DNA of 64,000 nucleotides. Source: Carposina sasakii (Eukaryota > Arthropoda > Insecta > Lepidoptera > Carposinidae). Shown in pieces: positions 44,601-59,600 of the stretch (within the stretch, counting starts at the first letter, position 1; each line of letters opens with the position of its first letter). The translations under genes and the position numbers were made by a program. The notes beneath the pieces were generated by a model, which worked only from the letters and a program-made list of their open reading frames with translations, was not told where the DNA came from and ran no database searches. Where the stretch lies: contig CP053161.1 in NCBI GenBank assembly GCA_014607495.2, positions 7,945,115 to 8,009,114 of the forward strand, given 5' to 3'.

Positions 44601-47600
44601 ATATCTCTTGAAGAGGTAAGCGCGCCATTGTACATTTCTCCTGTGCATTGAGACTACCTGTTTTATTTTTTTAAATATTTGTGTACAATAAAGATCAAGA
44701 AGTACAAATGTACAATATTAATTTACAGTTTTTATGTTGCTGTACTGTGTCTTGATTACTAACTTATGCGAGACAGTTCCGTAATCTATCTATAGTCACG
44801 CTACGATAAAGTTTAATTAACAGAGTTTCATCTTACAAGCTATTAATAATTTTATAATGCATTTTTTGTATACCTAAACTACCTATATACTTACATATCA
44901 AATAACCTACTACTGTAATAAAATATAAGGACTTCCTGAATTGATCGTTCTGCTTGAGTTTCTGATAGACAACGAGTATCAATATTATTTTGTCTTTATG
45001 TTTGATATCTTAGTGTATTATATACATAGTTAAGTTTACCTATAGAGCACACCATTGTATATTTTATATAAACTATAAACTTTGGTCTATATGAAATGAT
45101 AATTTATTTGCTCAAAACAGGCTACATTAAAGTTACTTACATTTATTGTATCAGAGACATGTTTCGCAAAAAATTGTGACATACAAAAATTTTATACTTA
45201 TATTCTGCAACCAACATCTCAAGCAGCAACTAATATAATTTATTCTTTATGATTTCAGCTATTTGTCCTGCGAGATTATTGATGTTTTAAAACTAACCCT
45301 GTATAAATCTTCTGTTCGTGAGTTTGTAATTGAAGCCCTTCTAAACAGCTGGACCGATTTTGATAATTTTTTTGTGTGTGTTCAAGTGGGTTCGAGAATG
45401 GTTTAGATTCACAATTCGATCAACTAGAACAAGTTTTCTGCAGGCCACGCGGGCGTCTACTAGTACCGAATAACAAAATAAAAAAGTTAATTCCTACATC
45501 TGTAAATCAAAGTGTATTTTGTCCGGTCTTAAGTACTAGTATATTTAGTACTATATTCGTAAATAGGTAAATAGGAAATTGTATATATATCTAATTTATC
45601 ATTGATTTGTCTATATCACTTGGTCGCATAAATAGAGTAGAGTACAGTGCAATGCGTGCAGCATGAAGCATTAATTTGTATGAAGCGGTAATGAGTGGTG
45701 TCATGGGTCGGGGAGACACGTGCGTTACTCTATGGTACCTATATGTGTGGCGCCATAGACAAAACATTTAAGACCACTGTGTTTATCTATTAACCTTACT
45801 AAGATTATAAATGCGAAAATTCGCATGTATGGAAAGATAAGATGGATGTATCTATATAAATGTAGGTATGTTGAAACACGTCGTATGAATTCTTGATAAA
45901 CAGAAATACTAAAATTTGCTTTTGTAGATTTATGCCAACATTGCCTTTTTAATGCCATATACTTCTTTAGTCTATTAGCCTCAGCTTAAAATTTGCAATA
46001 TTGAGCAAAAACTTGCGATGTTGAGCACCTTATATTTATAGCTAATATCTATAAATAATAATATGAACTACAAATCTAAGGTCACATTTGTTGACTCTAC
46101 TTCCGAAGCAACTCACTTCCCTGTAGAGTACGATTCACAGAATAACTCCTATGCCTGTTTTTCGAAACTAACATTTTTGTATGCAGTGACACAGAATATG
46201 TGGTCAGACACATAGTAACTAGCGCCATCATCCAAAGGAACTATATGGTAAAACGCATTCTACTTATATAATTGAAATGTTAGTGTTTGGTATCTGCGGG
46301 TCTATTATGCAGCGCATGCGTGACTCGTCACGCGACCAATGAGCGAAGCCAATTCTGATTTTTAACCGACTTCTACAACTTACTTTACACTAAGTGCGAA
46401 TGACAAATATAAGGTCATGTCTACTTACTCCACTTCCTGAGTATATAATCTTACTTCTCTTCCTTATTTAGGTCGGTATTAACTTTGCTCTAATAGGAGA
46501 GCTTGAGAAAAATTAGGCACCTACTAAAAATGTAAAACATGCTATCAGTATTTTTATTACACCAAGTTTCAATCTTCCTAACCTCGATCGACGACGCCGC
46601 ACCGTCGCATTCGTCCACTTTCGGGGTAGTTTTGCACAAGGATTTTGGCAGTTAATAGTGTAAGTGGGATTTTAAATATTTTTCTAGTCCAAAATAATCT
46701 AAATAATAATGAGATGATGAAGTCTAAATACTATTTCATTCATAATGTTGTGATAAAACGAACTTAGCTGTTTCTCCCAGGGATTTGGTATCTCCTCTGA
46801 AATTTTAACATTGTCTATGCCACATAATCATTGTCTATGAGGTATCAAAAAATAAAATTGTACGTACAAATACATGAAAAATTTAAATGTACAAAAAATA
46901 TTCAATGATCTAATAACTAAGTACATACACTATCCATTTTTATAAATCAATAATACCGAGAACATCTTAACTAATAATAACAGAAAATATGTAAATGATC
47001 ATTGCGGAGTCAATTAGCACCAGCGCGCGCGCACGCCCTTGACAATGATCCGCATTGAACTTGCTCAGTGAATGGATGCAACCGATTTCTAATAGCCATT
47101 CAAATACTAACTACCTACAAATTATTTTACATTTTCATAATAAAAATTAATTTAAATTTCAGGATTCATGAAGAAATATGGCTAAAAGTAAAATGAAATC
47201 CTGGGTCGGACATATTAGAATATGTAAAAAAAATGTTTTTCACATTAGAGCAAATTTTTATAATAATTATTCATAAATTTATCTTTGAGTTTTGTCGTGA
47301 GTTAGATCGTCTTCAAAATTCCTGCGTGAAAATCTGTAGCCTTTTCGACCTTCAGTGGGGTAAGCACGAACCTTTTTACGCGGCGTAACCTAGCTATTCG
47401 CAAGCAAAATCTATGTGATTTGACAGTTGGACGATAGCGTTACGGACTGTCGAAGGGTTCGTGCTTACCCCTCAGGTAAGATTACAGTAACATATAGTAC
47501 ACGGAGGTGTTCCCAAAATTCGACTGCAATTTAATGTAGCTGTACTGTACCTACTCTTTGAAGCCCCAGATATCGCGATGAAGGTACTGTCATTTACGTC

Positions 47601-50600
47601 AGTTCTAGATCACAATATAACAAAATAACGAGCCACAATAGGCTAATTCTAGGTAATTTACACTTTGGATTTACACAGCAATTAAAATCTGAAGGATTTG
47701 TAAAAGTAGAACAAAATAATTTAATAGGATCCTTTATATTGATGGGTACTAAATATTATGTAATGTAAATAGATAAACCGTTTTATCTCTCCTAAAGTTA
47801 AATTGACGATGTCATTAATACGAAACGACGACATCCAAATGTATTAAAATGACAACCGCGTATCGAAATAAGACGTCCTCCTACGCCCGAATATCTTACG
47901 GACCCCTAAAATGTGTAAGAGGATATAGTAATTTTAGGATTACGTAGACCGTAGTAAACGGTACAAACAAACAAAGTGGCCCAGACAGGCATTAGTCTTC
48001 ATCTAGTTGCATTTGGTGTCAAGGGCGCTGGTATCGGTTACCCGCGGTTGCACGGCTGACTGGCTACCACCGCTTTATGTAAACACTTTAACCATAAATC
48101 TGATAAGAAATTAATTGTATTATCCAATTATTTATTATAGATTATTATTTATGAAGGTTTGGATAGACTAGAGCTAGCTAAATACTATATTTTTCCATGA
48201 AATATATTTATGTTTAAGAAAGTTCCTCTTTGTGCGGGACTTCTCTAGAATACATCAGCTGCATCTTTTCTCGTGCAGGTAGTACGAGTCGGCTAAGGAA
48301 CTCGGGCATTCTATCAGGCGATAAGCTAGCAACATGTCACTAATCCCGTCTGTTTTGGCTACCCTATTTTGGGAACACAGCCGTGTGTATGTATTAATTA
48401 TGTTAGATGGATATGTTAGACATTTTGTTGATACATTTCAGTGTTTTGCAGAAATGTTTGGTTGCCCATGAGTAACTTGAAATTAGGAATTTGAATCATG
48501 GTTACATGTCATGGTTATATACGTACCTCTATGTCAAAGTTTGCCACTAATGTTGTGATGGATATGGTAATTTCATATGCCATTCATTCACCTATTGACC
48601 CGATAATATTGAATAATTAACAACAATAATGTATTCAAAACAAATAATTCTGTGATTGTGAAATTCAAGAGAGAGGTAGGATTAAGAGAGATACACAAAT
48701 ACATATACAGGGTGTTTGTGACAGCCAGGCAAATATTGATATGGTGACTTCAGACCATGATTCTGAGTCGAAAACCACAGAAAAATTTCGCAGGAAAATT
48801 CCAAAATTTTCCGACTTTTAAAAATTTTTTAGGAAAAAAAAATAGTTTAGTTCGTTTGATTAGGCCTTAGATAATAACTTTAAAACATAATTTTAACCAA
48901 TAGATAAAAAGTTGCCCTCAAAAAAGTTCAAATAACTGATCAACCCTAATGGAGAGTCATAAGTGATCCAAAAAGCAGCAATGTATCACACAATAACAAA
49001 TAAGCCCATTTAACTAGTCACAGAATCGCCCGATATTTACGAGTACAGAATAATCAAATTAGAAATGCATTTCCTGCGAGTAATAACAATGTCAAAACTT
49101 AATTTAAACAAAACTTAAAACAATGGTACTCGTTCAGCATTTCAGTATTTGCCTGGCTATCACCCATACCCTGTATAGATCGTTGACTGGCGGTTGTAAA
49201 TTATAGCTAGTGCTAGTTGTTAGTAGGATGTACTGATACTGTGGAGTCCATTGCCAATATAGAGCATTATCATTAAAGATGAATCGCTAAAGGAAGGATA
49301 TTTTGTTAGCTTAGTTCCCGTAGCATAATATGACTTATGTCGACTGACGACCGTTCTCAAACTGTAAAATATTGAAATCACTAACAAGGATTTTATTCTA
49401 TTAAAATAATTCCTTTGGGAATTTCGGGAAAACCTCTTTTAGTGGGATACATTACAAAAAGAAGCCACACCCACCCATTTTACATTATAAATAATTCCTT
49501 TGGGAATTTCGGGAAAACCTCTTTTAGTGGGATACATTACAAAAAGAAGCCACACCCACCCATTTTACATTATAAATAAATAATAAATAAATAAATAAAT
49601 GGCTATGCGTGCGTTTATATCTCAGTCAGTGGTAACTTCTCCTTTTATACAGAGTGATTTTTGGTCGTCAACGTTCCCGAAAACTACGGAATCTCCTCAT
49701 CATCACGATCATTTTTCTCCATGGAAGCATACCTGGGAAGTGTCTGGTTTCCAAAATATTAGGGTCCAAAGTTGAGTAAATAGACTGCGTTTTTCTGCAT
49801 AAATGCACATAGACGCGCGTAGCAGAATTTTTTCACGAAAAATAATTAATATCTGTCTATAAAAAAACTAACATAAACACTAGACACTATAAATTTCGCA
49901 CGATCAAGGAATTTAAAATTTTTTTTTCAAAAAAAAAAAAAAATCCCAGCATTTTTTTTGGCATAAACTTACTTTATTTCATGTATAGAATACGTACCCT
50001 TCGTTAAAGGTGGCCACAAAAAAACACCCTGTATACATAGATTACGGAATTACTGATCGATAGATCCCGAAATAGAGTCCCACGGGATACTCATAGAATT
50101 GGTATCGAGGGACGTGTAATCGAATGCGGGCTCTCCATATCATTGCCGTTAAAATATTGAGATGTCCTTTAGGTATCTCTATAACATTCTTCACACAAAT
50201 AAATAAACAGAAACCGTATGTGTTGGTAAACTTGTTTAATAATTTAATAAATACCTTTTAACTTTTGATCCCGTGAATAATAAATTCGAGAATAAATATT
50301 TTCTATAAAATAATTTTAGGTAAAAACGTCATGATATATCTTTAAAAAATTATGACTCAATTTGTGATATAAAAACTAACGAATGGAATTAATACAGTTG
50401 AATAATGGGATAATGAAGAATCTAATAATAACTTGTTATTAGATATGTTTGGACAACAAGGTAGGTACATAATTTGAGTGGAGAATTCCTCTGTCTGCAT
50501 AAGTGTATATTTAATCATAGCATGCATTGGAGGCATAATTATAATTTATCTGACAATGACCCACTTTCTATGTAGAGTTACAGTTTTTCTCAGGCTCGAG

Positions 50601-53600
50601 TACACTATTTCCCAACTATAACAAACCAAATGTACCGTAACTATTCAAAAAGTTGCTCAATATGGTTCTATACTAGCCAAATGAAGTTATAATTAAAGCA
50701 GTGAACAATTAATTGAATATAAAAAATCGTAACGCCTCAGAATTTTTCTAAAAACGCAAACTACTTGTAATCAGTATTCGTAATAAGCTTTTTAATTAAC
50801 AGAACCCTCTATTCACCGGCGTCGAGTATTGTTTTGTAAAAACCTAATTAAAACGCATCTACTGGTCAATGGGCCTAGTTTCCTGATGAGGTTTAAAGCA
50901 AAAACATCGTAATCAGCGAACGTTCCACTCGATTCATCACCCTGATGGTGGCACAGCCCATCTAGTGACCTGTTAAATTGAATTCGTCGAAGGGTCACAA
51001 TGGTACATACGGGGGTACTTATGGAAAAACACGTTGCATCCTAATGCTAATTACCCATTGTGGACACGAGGAAGTAATTTTTGACGATGAAGTTGTTCGT
51101 CGAAAAAAGTTGAGTAGATAATCGTTTTACCGATTTGATATACGTATTTTATAATTTTTGCCTACATTTTAATTTACTACAGTCCCCGGTATACCAAACG
51201 CGACTGTGGGATTTCCTTTATGATCCTGCAGTTGTCGCTACCTGATTTCGGGAAGATATGCTGTACATATGTAATGTATATAATTTAACAACTAAAATTC
51301 CACTATGATTATACAGAGGCAAGAAGAATATACACATTTCACAACATATTGACCTAGTCCCACACTAAGGTCCCTAAGGTCTTGTGTCGTGGGCACTAAG
51401 CAACAGTATATAAACACATATATAAGATAGAAACATCCATGATTCGGAAACAAACATCGATATTCATCATATAAATGTTGGCACCTACCGGGATTCGAAC
51501 CCAGGACCTATGGCGTCGCAGGCAGGGCCACTACCAACTACACCAATCGGTCGTCGAAAGAAAGGACATGCTCTACATAATTTAGGGAACAATCAGGTTT
51601 AATTCCCAGAAAATCAGTTGTCGAGTAGCCATTGTTGCGTACAACCTGTTATTACCGTATCAGGATACCATTAGTTAGTATAGAAACAGTGGATACATTC
51701 GTCGCCAGAGTAGGTAGTCGCCGGCGCAGGGGACTGCTCCGGAAGTGATCAGATTGACTCGGCCCGCCGCGATACTCGGTCACTGTTCTGGTTACTCACT
51801 CACACTCCTGTGTTCTAACACTTGCTTCATCGCCCCCTTGTAAATTAATCTGCGAGTTGGATTGAGGGTTCAGTTTTTTGTTTTCCTATAGAAAATGTTT
51901 TGGTTGTCACAAACCGATAGTTTGTTGATTGGTCATTAACTGGAATAATAGAGGTTGACATCAATTTCGCAAAACTCAGATTATTTTAACCTACAGTGCG
52001 GACCTACCTATACATATATCGAGTAAATTTTACTTATATTCATAAGCTATCTAAACTTAACGATTTTATGATTTCTTTGGTTATAGAGATTAATAAACTT
52101 TTTAGCCTCTTGTCGGCCATATTTTTCCAGCACCATAATACAACAGACTATTAATGTACTTTCATAATACTTAGTTGAGTCATGTAACATTACAAAAGAA
52201 ATAAAGGGATGACTTCAATAATCATATTTTGTTCTAAATTAGAAGATTAGTCTCTGTTTTTATAGTCTGAGTAGGACGTATCTTTTGGAGGTGTATCAGG
52301 AGCTATTTATACATACAAGTACGTTTTTATTGAGTTCCCCTGCTGTCTAAAGACTAGCCCTTGTGTTACCCAATTCTTGCTTCTGTTGTACCTCCGGCAA
52401 ACTCGACAAGAAAGGCTTTTTTTATTTTAAAGGTTAATTTATTAAAAGGAGTGTACATACACACCTATTGCCTATATTGCATACTATTATGACGCTATTA
52501 TACAAATTGTTTCCCATCAACTAATCAAAATAAAGAATGTTTATAGCCGCATCTAATAGGAGGCATGATTAAGAAGTACTTATCTAATAGTTAAAGTTTT
52601 ATTTTAACCCATCATACAAATTGTGATAACAATGTATGCAACAATGCATTAAACTTATGCATTGTCGTGAACAATTCAACTAAAACCTATTTCAGAAAAT
52701 AACTTAATAATGTGGCGGTAAATTGTTAGCATGATTTTTTATATTTTCAGTAGCGACTAATAAAGAATTTATTTTGAGCATATTGATAGTCCATATTACA
52801 ATCTCACTGAAGAAAATAATAACTAATAATATGTAGGTACATAAAATTAAAGAACCAGTTATTTCTAAAGAAGTTGGGCAGAAATGTGCAAAATGCACAT
52901 CTTTTCAACCTATTTTAAGTCCTAAGTGGTATGAGTTAGGTAAGACATACTGCACGGTCGCTTTTCAATCACAAAATACCACAGTCGGAAAAAAATGGGA
53001 GAATCAATAAAAAATTTTGAAAACTCGCAAATTAACAATATGCGGGCGGAAAGAGGTGAAGGTAGGCGATAGGTATGTCTTTTACAGTCAATTCTAGTAA
53101 CGAGTGCCAACTAGATAATACTATGAAATCGCATTGGACTTCCGTCCACCAAATTGACGAGAGGGACCAAAGGAGATCGGCTGGGTTTTCTAATCGGACC
53201 TTGCTCTATATGCTGGAGATCTAAGAAAAAATCAAGACATATAAGGAAATATCGACAGGAACTTGCAAAATAAGACTATAGACGCTTATTTGATTATATT
53301 TATCGGTGACAACATATTTATTCTTTATTTTTTTTATTGCAACAAGATGGCTATAAATATTGCGGTCGGTCTATTTATGAAAAGTTTATAAATTACCTTG
53401 GCATGAAAATATTGTTTACTATTATTTAATTTCGAAATGTATGTTTATTGATTAATTAAGTACATTAATTATATTAAATAACTAGGTTTACTGTAGCTAA
53501 GGACACCAAGTAGGTTACTAATTGGTTCATACAAGGTCACTGCATTTTATAAATAAAGGAAATGCCGCTAATAATTTACCGGAACAACATAGTATTCATG

Positions 53601-56600
53601 ACCAGTTATGTTACAGTTAAAACCAACTATACATGCAGAGATATAAAGATATGTAGGCAATGGTTATACTTACAGCATAGTAGGTAGTAAGTATTATGTT
53701 TTACTTAAAATATAATATAAACCCAGCCCATAGAAACACTTCAGGCATTCAATTCAGGTCTAATCGAGTTTTAATTATTTTTTGGTCTAAGTATTTGCAT
53801 TCATTGTAGAAAAAAAATGCAAGGGATAACATGCCCTAAATCTAAAACACGTGTGATTTACTACAGACAGTCAGTAATGTTGCAACTAAAGAGCTCTACA
53901 TGACGTATTTTCATAGCAATTTGTATGTAAAGTCAGCTCAGACCCAACTGAATTCATGATCACCCTCTGAAAGAGCTCGCCCGACGAACGCCCTCACTTA
54001 TTCATTACTCGCGCAAAGGGAACAGGAAGGCTTTCCGCAAAAAAGTCCAGCCGAAACACAGGGACTAACGATCCGTTAACGAAACGCGAAACAAGATTTA
54101 GTTACCGCTTGTTTTCGCGAGTATGACGGAATAAAAACAAATACTCGTGCCGAAATGTGTCTAATTACGTCACCGTAAAGTAATTATTATTTCTTCGTAA
54201 GTACTTCTTCAATGGTTCCGTTTCGACTTATTCCAGCTGAAAAATTTAAGGGAATTGTGGGCAGAGATGAGCGACGATATTACACGTAGGGCGAAAAGAC
54301 GTAAGTAAAAGATATGAGTTGAAAGTAATTTCATCATTATAATAGTTTTATAATGTACTACCCGCGACTTTGTCTGCGTGGACTGCAGAAAAAACAAAAG
54401 GTCGAAAATAATCCGAAATAAAAATATTTTCCCGGGATAAAAAGTAGCCTTCGTGTTAACCCAGGGTGTCGGCTAACTCCATACCAAATTTTATTAAAAT
54501 CGCTCCAGCCGTTTAGACGTGAAGAAGTAACAAACATACACACTCACACACTCACAAACTTTCGCCTTTATAATATTAGTGTGATTGATTATACATGTAT
54601 TATTATTATATTGTATATACATATTTAAAAAAATACAGAGACGGAAGAACGATTAATGCATTCGGTTAGGACTGTCAATAGCTATTTTAAACGATGTTCA
54701 AGGATATTTTTAGGAAATATACAAATTGTTGTTATTCGCCTAAAATAATATTATACCTACACCTAAAAATTTGCATTTTTATTTGGACAATCTTTATTTA
54801 TTTTTTCATAGCTTTCTAATAAAAATTAAGATGTTATACTTTTTACAAAAATATGCTTGATTACGAAATCATAAAAAATATAAAATACCTACTAACTGAA
54901 AATAAAGTAATGAGTAATAATAATATGTTTTGGAAATAAACCACTTTTTACTTTACTTTACTTTAAATTAAGATATTGAAATTTATTTAATGTTACATAC
55001 GAGTACTTCTATTCTTCTAAAAAGAAGTGATTTATAAATTAATTACTAACATACCAATTAACAATTAACGTAACAAATTAGGACGGGAAATTATAGGTAC
55101 AATAATTTTAATATTGAAGACTATATGTATTACATTTTGTAATACACATGCATTGAATAAAAAACGACGTATTTGATTGGGAATTGTATCTTTATAATGC
55201 GAAGGTTTGTAAGGGTAGATGTATTTTTGTTACTCTTTCATGCTAAAAGTACTGATCGTATATATTATATAATCACGCCTTTATTCCTTACGGGGTAGGC
55301 AGAGCACCAAGGGCCGATAGAACCACAAGCTGCCACTTCTGACCAATTTTGAGGGTAAAGTTGAGATGTACAAGTTCGGTTAGTAGTGACAGGTGGTCAG
55401 CCCGTCGCCTACAAAACACCAAGACCCTCTTGTCCCTCTGCTGACTTGTACAGTATGCCTGGGAAGAGAAGTACTGATCGGATTTTGATAAAATGATAAA
55501 TTGAGTCTGCTATATTTACTTACATGAGTCCCAGTGTAATCAGCCAGCAGTTACCAAATGCCTCAATTAAATATCCATGATTTTTGTACATAAACAAATT
55601 TTACACCTAGCCTGGATCACAATTCTCGAAGTTTCGAGTTGGAACGAAGCCGAAACGGAACCGTTGTAGACGCTCAGAACAAAGCAATAATTACTTTACG
55701 GTGAAGTAATTAGACACATTTCAGCACGAGACAGATATTTGTTTTTATTCTGTCATACTCGCGACCGATGCGTGCTAAAATATACCTTATTACTCAAGCG
55801 GTAAGTATATATTGCTTCGCACCGAGTTTCGTTAACGGTTCGTTAGTGGTTGCATTTCGGCTCAAAATTTTTCTAGAATTGCCCTTTAGGTTTCCCTTTA
55901 GGTAGATGAGATTACGAACCTCCATTTGCTACGCTCCTGACATACCTCCGATCCTCTTACTCATGATATTTCGTATCATGCCTCATATCATGCACTTATT
56001 GTCTAGCGATATCGTAGTGTCATTAATTATATGCAATTGTAAATGCACATTCAACCCACACATTTAACACCGTTTACCTTACATGTACTTATTGTACCTC
56101 ATTCAATTTGTATGAAGATGTAATTTAAGAAAATGTATGGCATTACTTTTATCAGGTGAAGGGCGACGCAGATTACACGTTGACTAACAACCATTAGGCA
56201 TGCTAGACTCATTATGTTATACATACAAGTACTTCACATACATAATATTATGTATGTGATATACCTGATTTAAAATTTTCTGAAATAAAATTACAAAATT
56301 TTATGTATATTATATAATTTTGTAATTTTATTTCAGAAAATATTAATTCAGGTATTTTTACCACACATTACATACTACACTGAACTGCAGGATCACGAAA
56401 GAGCTCCTAAAGCCATGTTTAATATAGTATAGAATAGACATCTTGTTAAAATGTATTCGCAAATTCATAATATTTTAGCGACTTGTCCACGAATGCCCAC
56501 GATAGCCACGCACGAGGCAACTTCAGATAAAATCAAAATATACATACTACACACACATACATTAACACTTTTTACTTTTAAGTAATTATCAAATTATTAT

Positions 56601-59600
56601 AAGTATCAAAGGCATATTCCAGCTAACTGGAAGACCTATATGTTCTAAACACTGTAAGCTCTGGACTTTCTGACACCAGCCTGAACGTTAACATTATAAT
56701 ATTTTTTTCCATTTCTTTATTAATAATTTTATTATAATAATGGTTGAGTATTTATTTCACATATTTGCATAAATAACCCAGTCTACAGATACTACGCAAG
56801 TGGATTCTTCAATTCGTAGCATTTCGTAGCAACTTTTATTATACTTCGAAAAATTCGTAGTAGTTTCTCTATCAGTTTCTATCATCACTACATATTATAA
56901 AACAAAGTCGCTTTCTGCTGACTGTCCCTATGTATACTCAGATCTTTCAAACTAGGGAACGGATTTCGATGCGGTTTTTAATAGATATAGTGATTCAGTA
57001 TACTTAGATCTTTCAAACTAGGGAACGGATTTCGATGCGGTTTTTAATAGATATAGTGATTCACAAGGAAGGTTTATAATGTATACTGCCCGCCCCGGCT
57101 TTGCACGGGAGTAATGCACTCTCACGCAGGCAAACTGGCCGCTAGTAATAATATAAATAAAAAACATGTGTTAAAAATGTAAATGCAAATATGTTGTTAT
57201 GACTATACCATATATTAGCCTGTTCCAAACATAAACTGAAATAAATTAATGGATGGAATAATCAGAACAGCGACCATAATGGGAAAAACAGATTTAATGA
57301 GTATACCAAACACTCGCAAGGCCAGGGCTATAAGTCAGCTATCTCTGGATTTGTCAAGTTTCGACCTTGGCATTACAATCCGCTCCCCGGAAGTCCGGTC
57401 AGTTTCCGGATTGATCACCTGTCCGAGCCGGCCAAACCGGTCGCAGTGCATGTCCGCTGAGTTACAACCTACGTGCTTTGAACTGATATGAACTTAGAGG
57501 AAAACAACAACAAACAAAACAAGAATTTTGAACAATCTAGAAAAAAATGAATTGAAATAATCACAAAAAAATACGAAAATTGTTTTATTTTGAATAGATT
57601 TCCAAAATCATCTATTTTAGCACCGGACGACGTATTTGAATTCTTTAACGATAGTAGAAATGCAAATACACTTAAACGCCATTTTGATATAATGGCATTT
57701 TTTTACTTTGCATCGTTTACTCTTCGACCATAGTCATTTTTAATGATATAGGTACATGTCGCTTTCATCCATCTATCTCACAAACATCGATGTTTATTTT
57801 CTAATAGTGGATATATGTATTGGATATGTGTATGGATATGTGTATTTTGGGGCATGCAAATGTAATAATGTTATTGAAATAAAAATGCCAACGTGTATCA
57901 AAATTCGTTTGGAAAGTATCTCGAAATGCCTTTGGATCTTCCGATTTATTGAATCGAATAAGATATGGATATTTTCGCAGTCTGATTTCGTATATGGAAA
58001 AGTAAGTAGCAATGCAACCACGAAAACATTTTAAATTTTCGCATTGAAATGTCAAATTCCTTTGAGATTGCTGTTACGTTGGTAATAGAAATTTTATAAG
58101 CGTTCAGTGAAATTGAACAATTTTCGCTATCGCATTGCTTATGCCTAGATATGTAATACGAGGACCTTTTGGCTATAGGTGTTACGTGTGGCAAAAATCA
58201 CCTATCGTAGAGATCTTCACATTTACCGGGTTATTACAAAAGAATTTAAACATTGTTTAAGCTAAACATTGCCAAAATTTGATAGATATTCCATACATTT
58301 TGCTGTAAAATGTCATTGTTGAATAGGGCCTAACTTTAGACGCTATTATTATTATTATATTATATAACACCGTTAATTTGTCATACCTACAAAATAAATT
58401 ATTTATACCTACACTAGGTACTATTTGTATGTTTATATATTTACATAAGTAATGCAGTTTAGAGATAAAGTGTCTGATATATAGGTTCAATTAAAACACT
58501 TGTGGAACTAATTGAAATATTATGGGCACTGCAGTATTAAGCGGACAATAGATACGTTGATTAAAACAGATTTATAATTGTCGTGATACATTAGGTTTAA
58601 GTAACAAAGATAATTTTATAGAATTCCCGCTGCGTAGGTAACCTTTGTATGTGGGATTCCGTAGAATTATTAGGCACGTGCCTTTATTATTAAATGCCTT
58701 TGACATAACCGGACATCCCATTATTTATACTCTTTTAGTTACAGAGTCACAACTTTGCATCTTCATATCAAAGCATACAAGTAGAAATCTAATATCTATC
58801 CACTATAGAACAAAACTTTGCTAAATCATTTACGTACCAATCCGAAACAAAAGTAAAAATTATGTAAATATTGATCTGTAGTACCTACCCAAAGCAAACC
58901 CGGTCAGTGTTCAAGTATAGTTGCTAGGGTATACGCAGCAAGTAAAAAAAGACAATATGACTATATACCTAATAATACCTTTATAATATAGAATCTGGCG
59001 GTATACAGTTAGGTTGATAATTTAAAACGTTTATATTATAGCGAAAATGAATTCAAAAACAGTCGAGTAAGTGACGTACCTACTTAGAAAATTATTGATA
59101 TTTATTAGGTAGATACTTCGTCCGCGTAAATAATATAGCGTATGTGTTATCCATAGGACACGCGACATAATAAAATAAACTAATATTAACTGATTTAGAT
59201 AAACAATAATAATGAAAAGTATTTTAAAAATAAAATGTACTTTCGATGGCTATCTCACGTTTTTATTATTCCAGTAACCCACTATGTATGAAGATATTAT
59301 AGGACTGCAGCGGAGCGTGCGAACGGCGAGATTGCTCCCGAAGAGGCAAGCGGGGCAGCCCGGCCGCGGAGATTGAACTTTTCTATTCATACTGTACCTA
59401 CAATATGTTTAGCTATTGTCTTACATAATCATTAAAATGTGAACTGTCACAGTGCAATTTAAAATTTTATTTTACAGTTTATATGTTGAAGGAATTGAAA
59501 CATTACTGTGCACGTAAAATCCTATGAAATTGGAGTTTCGAACTCTATTTACAGGTGATGCTACCTACTTGCTACTTACGTTTTAACAGGGAGTTGTGCA

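Noticed and set aside
57249..57491. 80-codon plus-strand frame as a gene
   Set aside because: No recognisable domain, no splice context, opposite strand inside an intron. Kept only as a compositional island.
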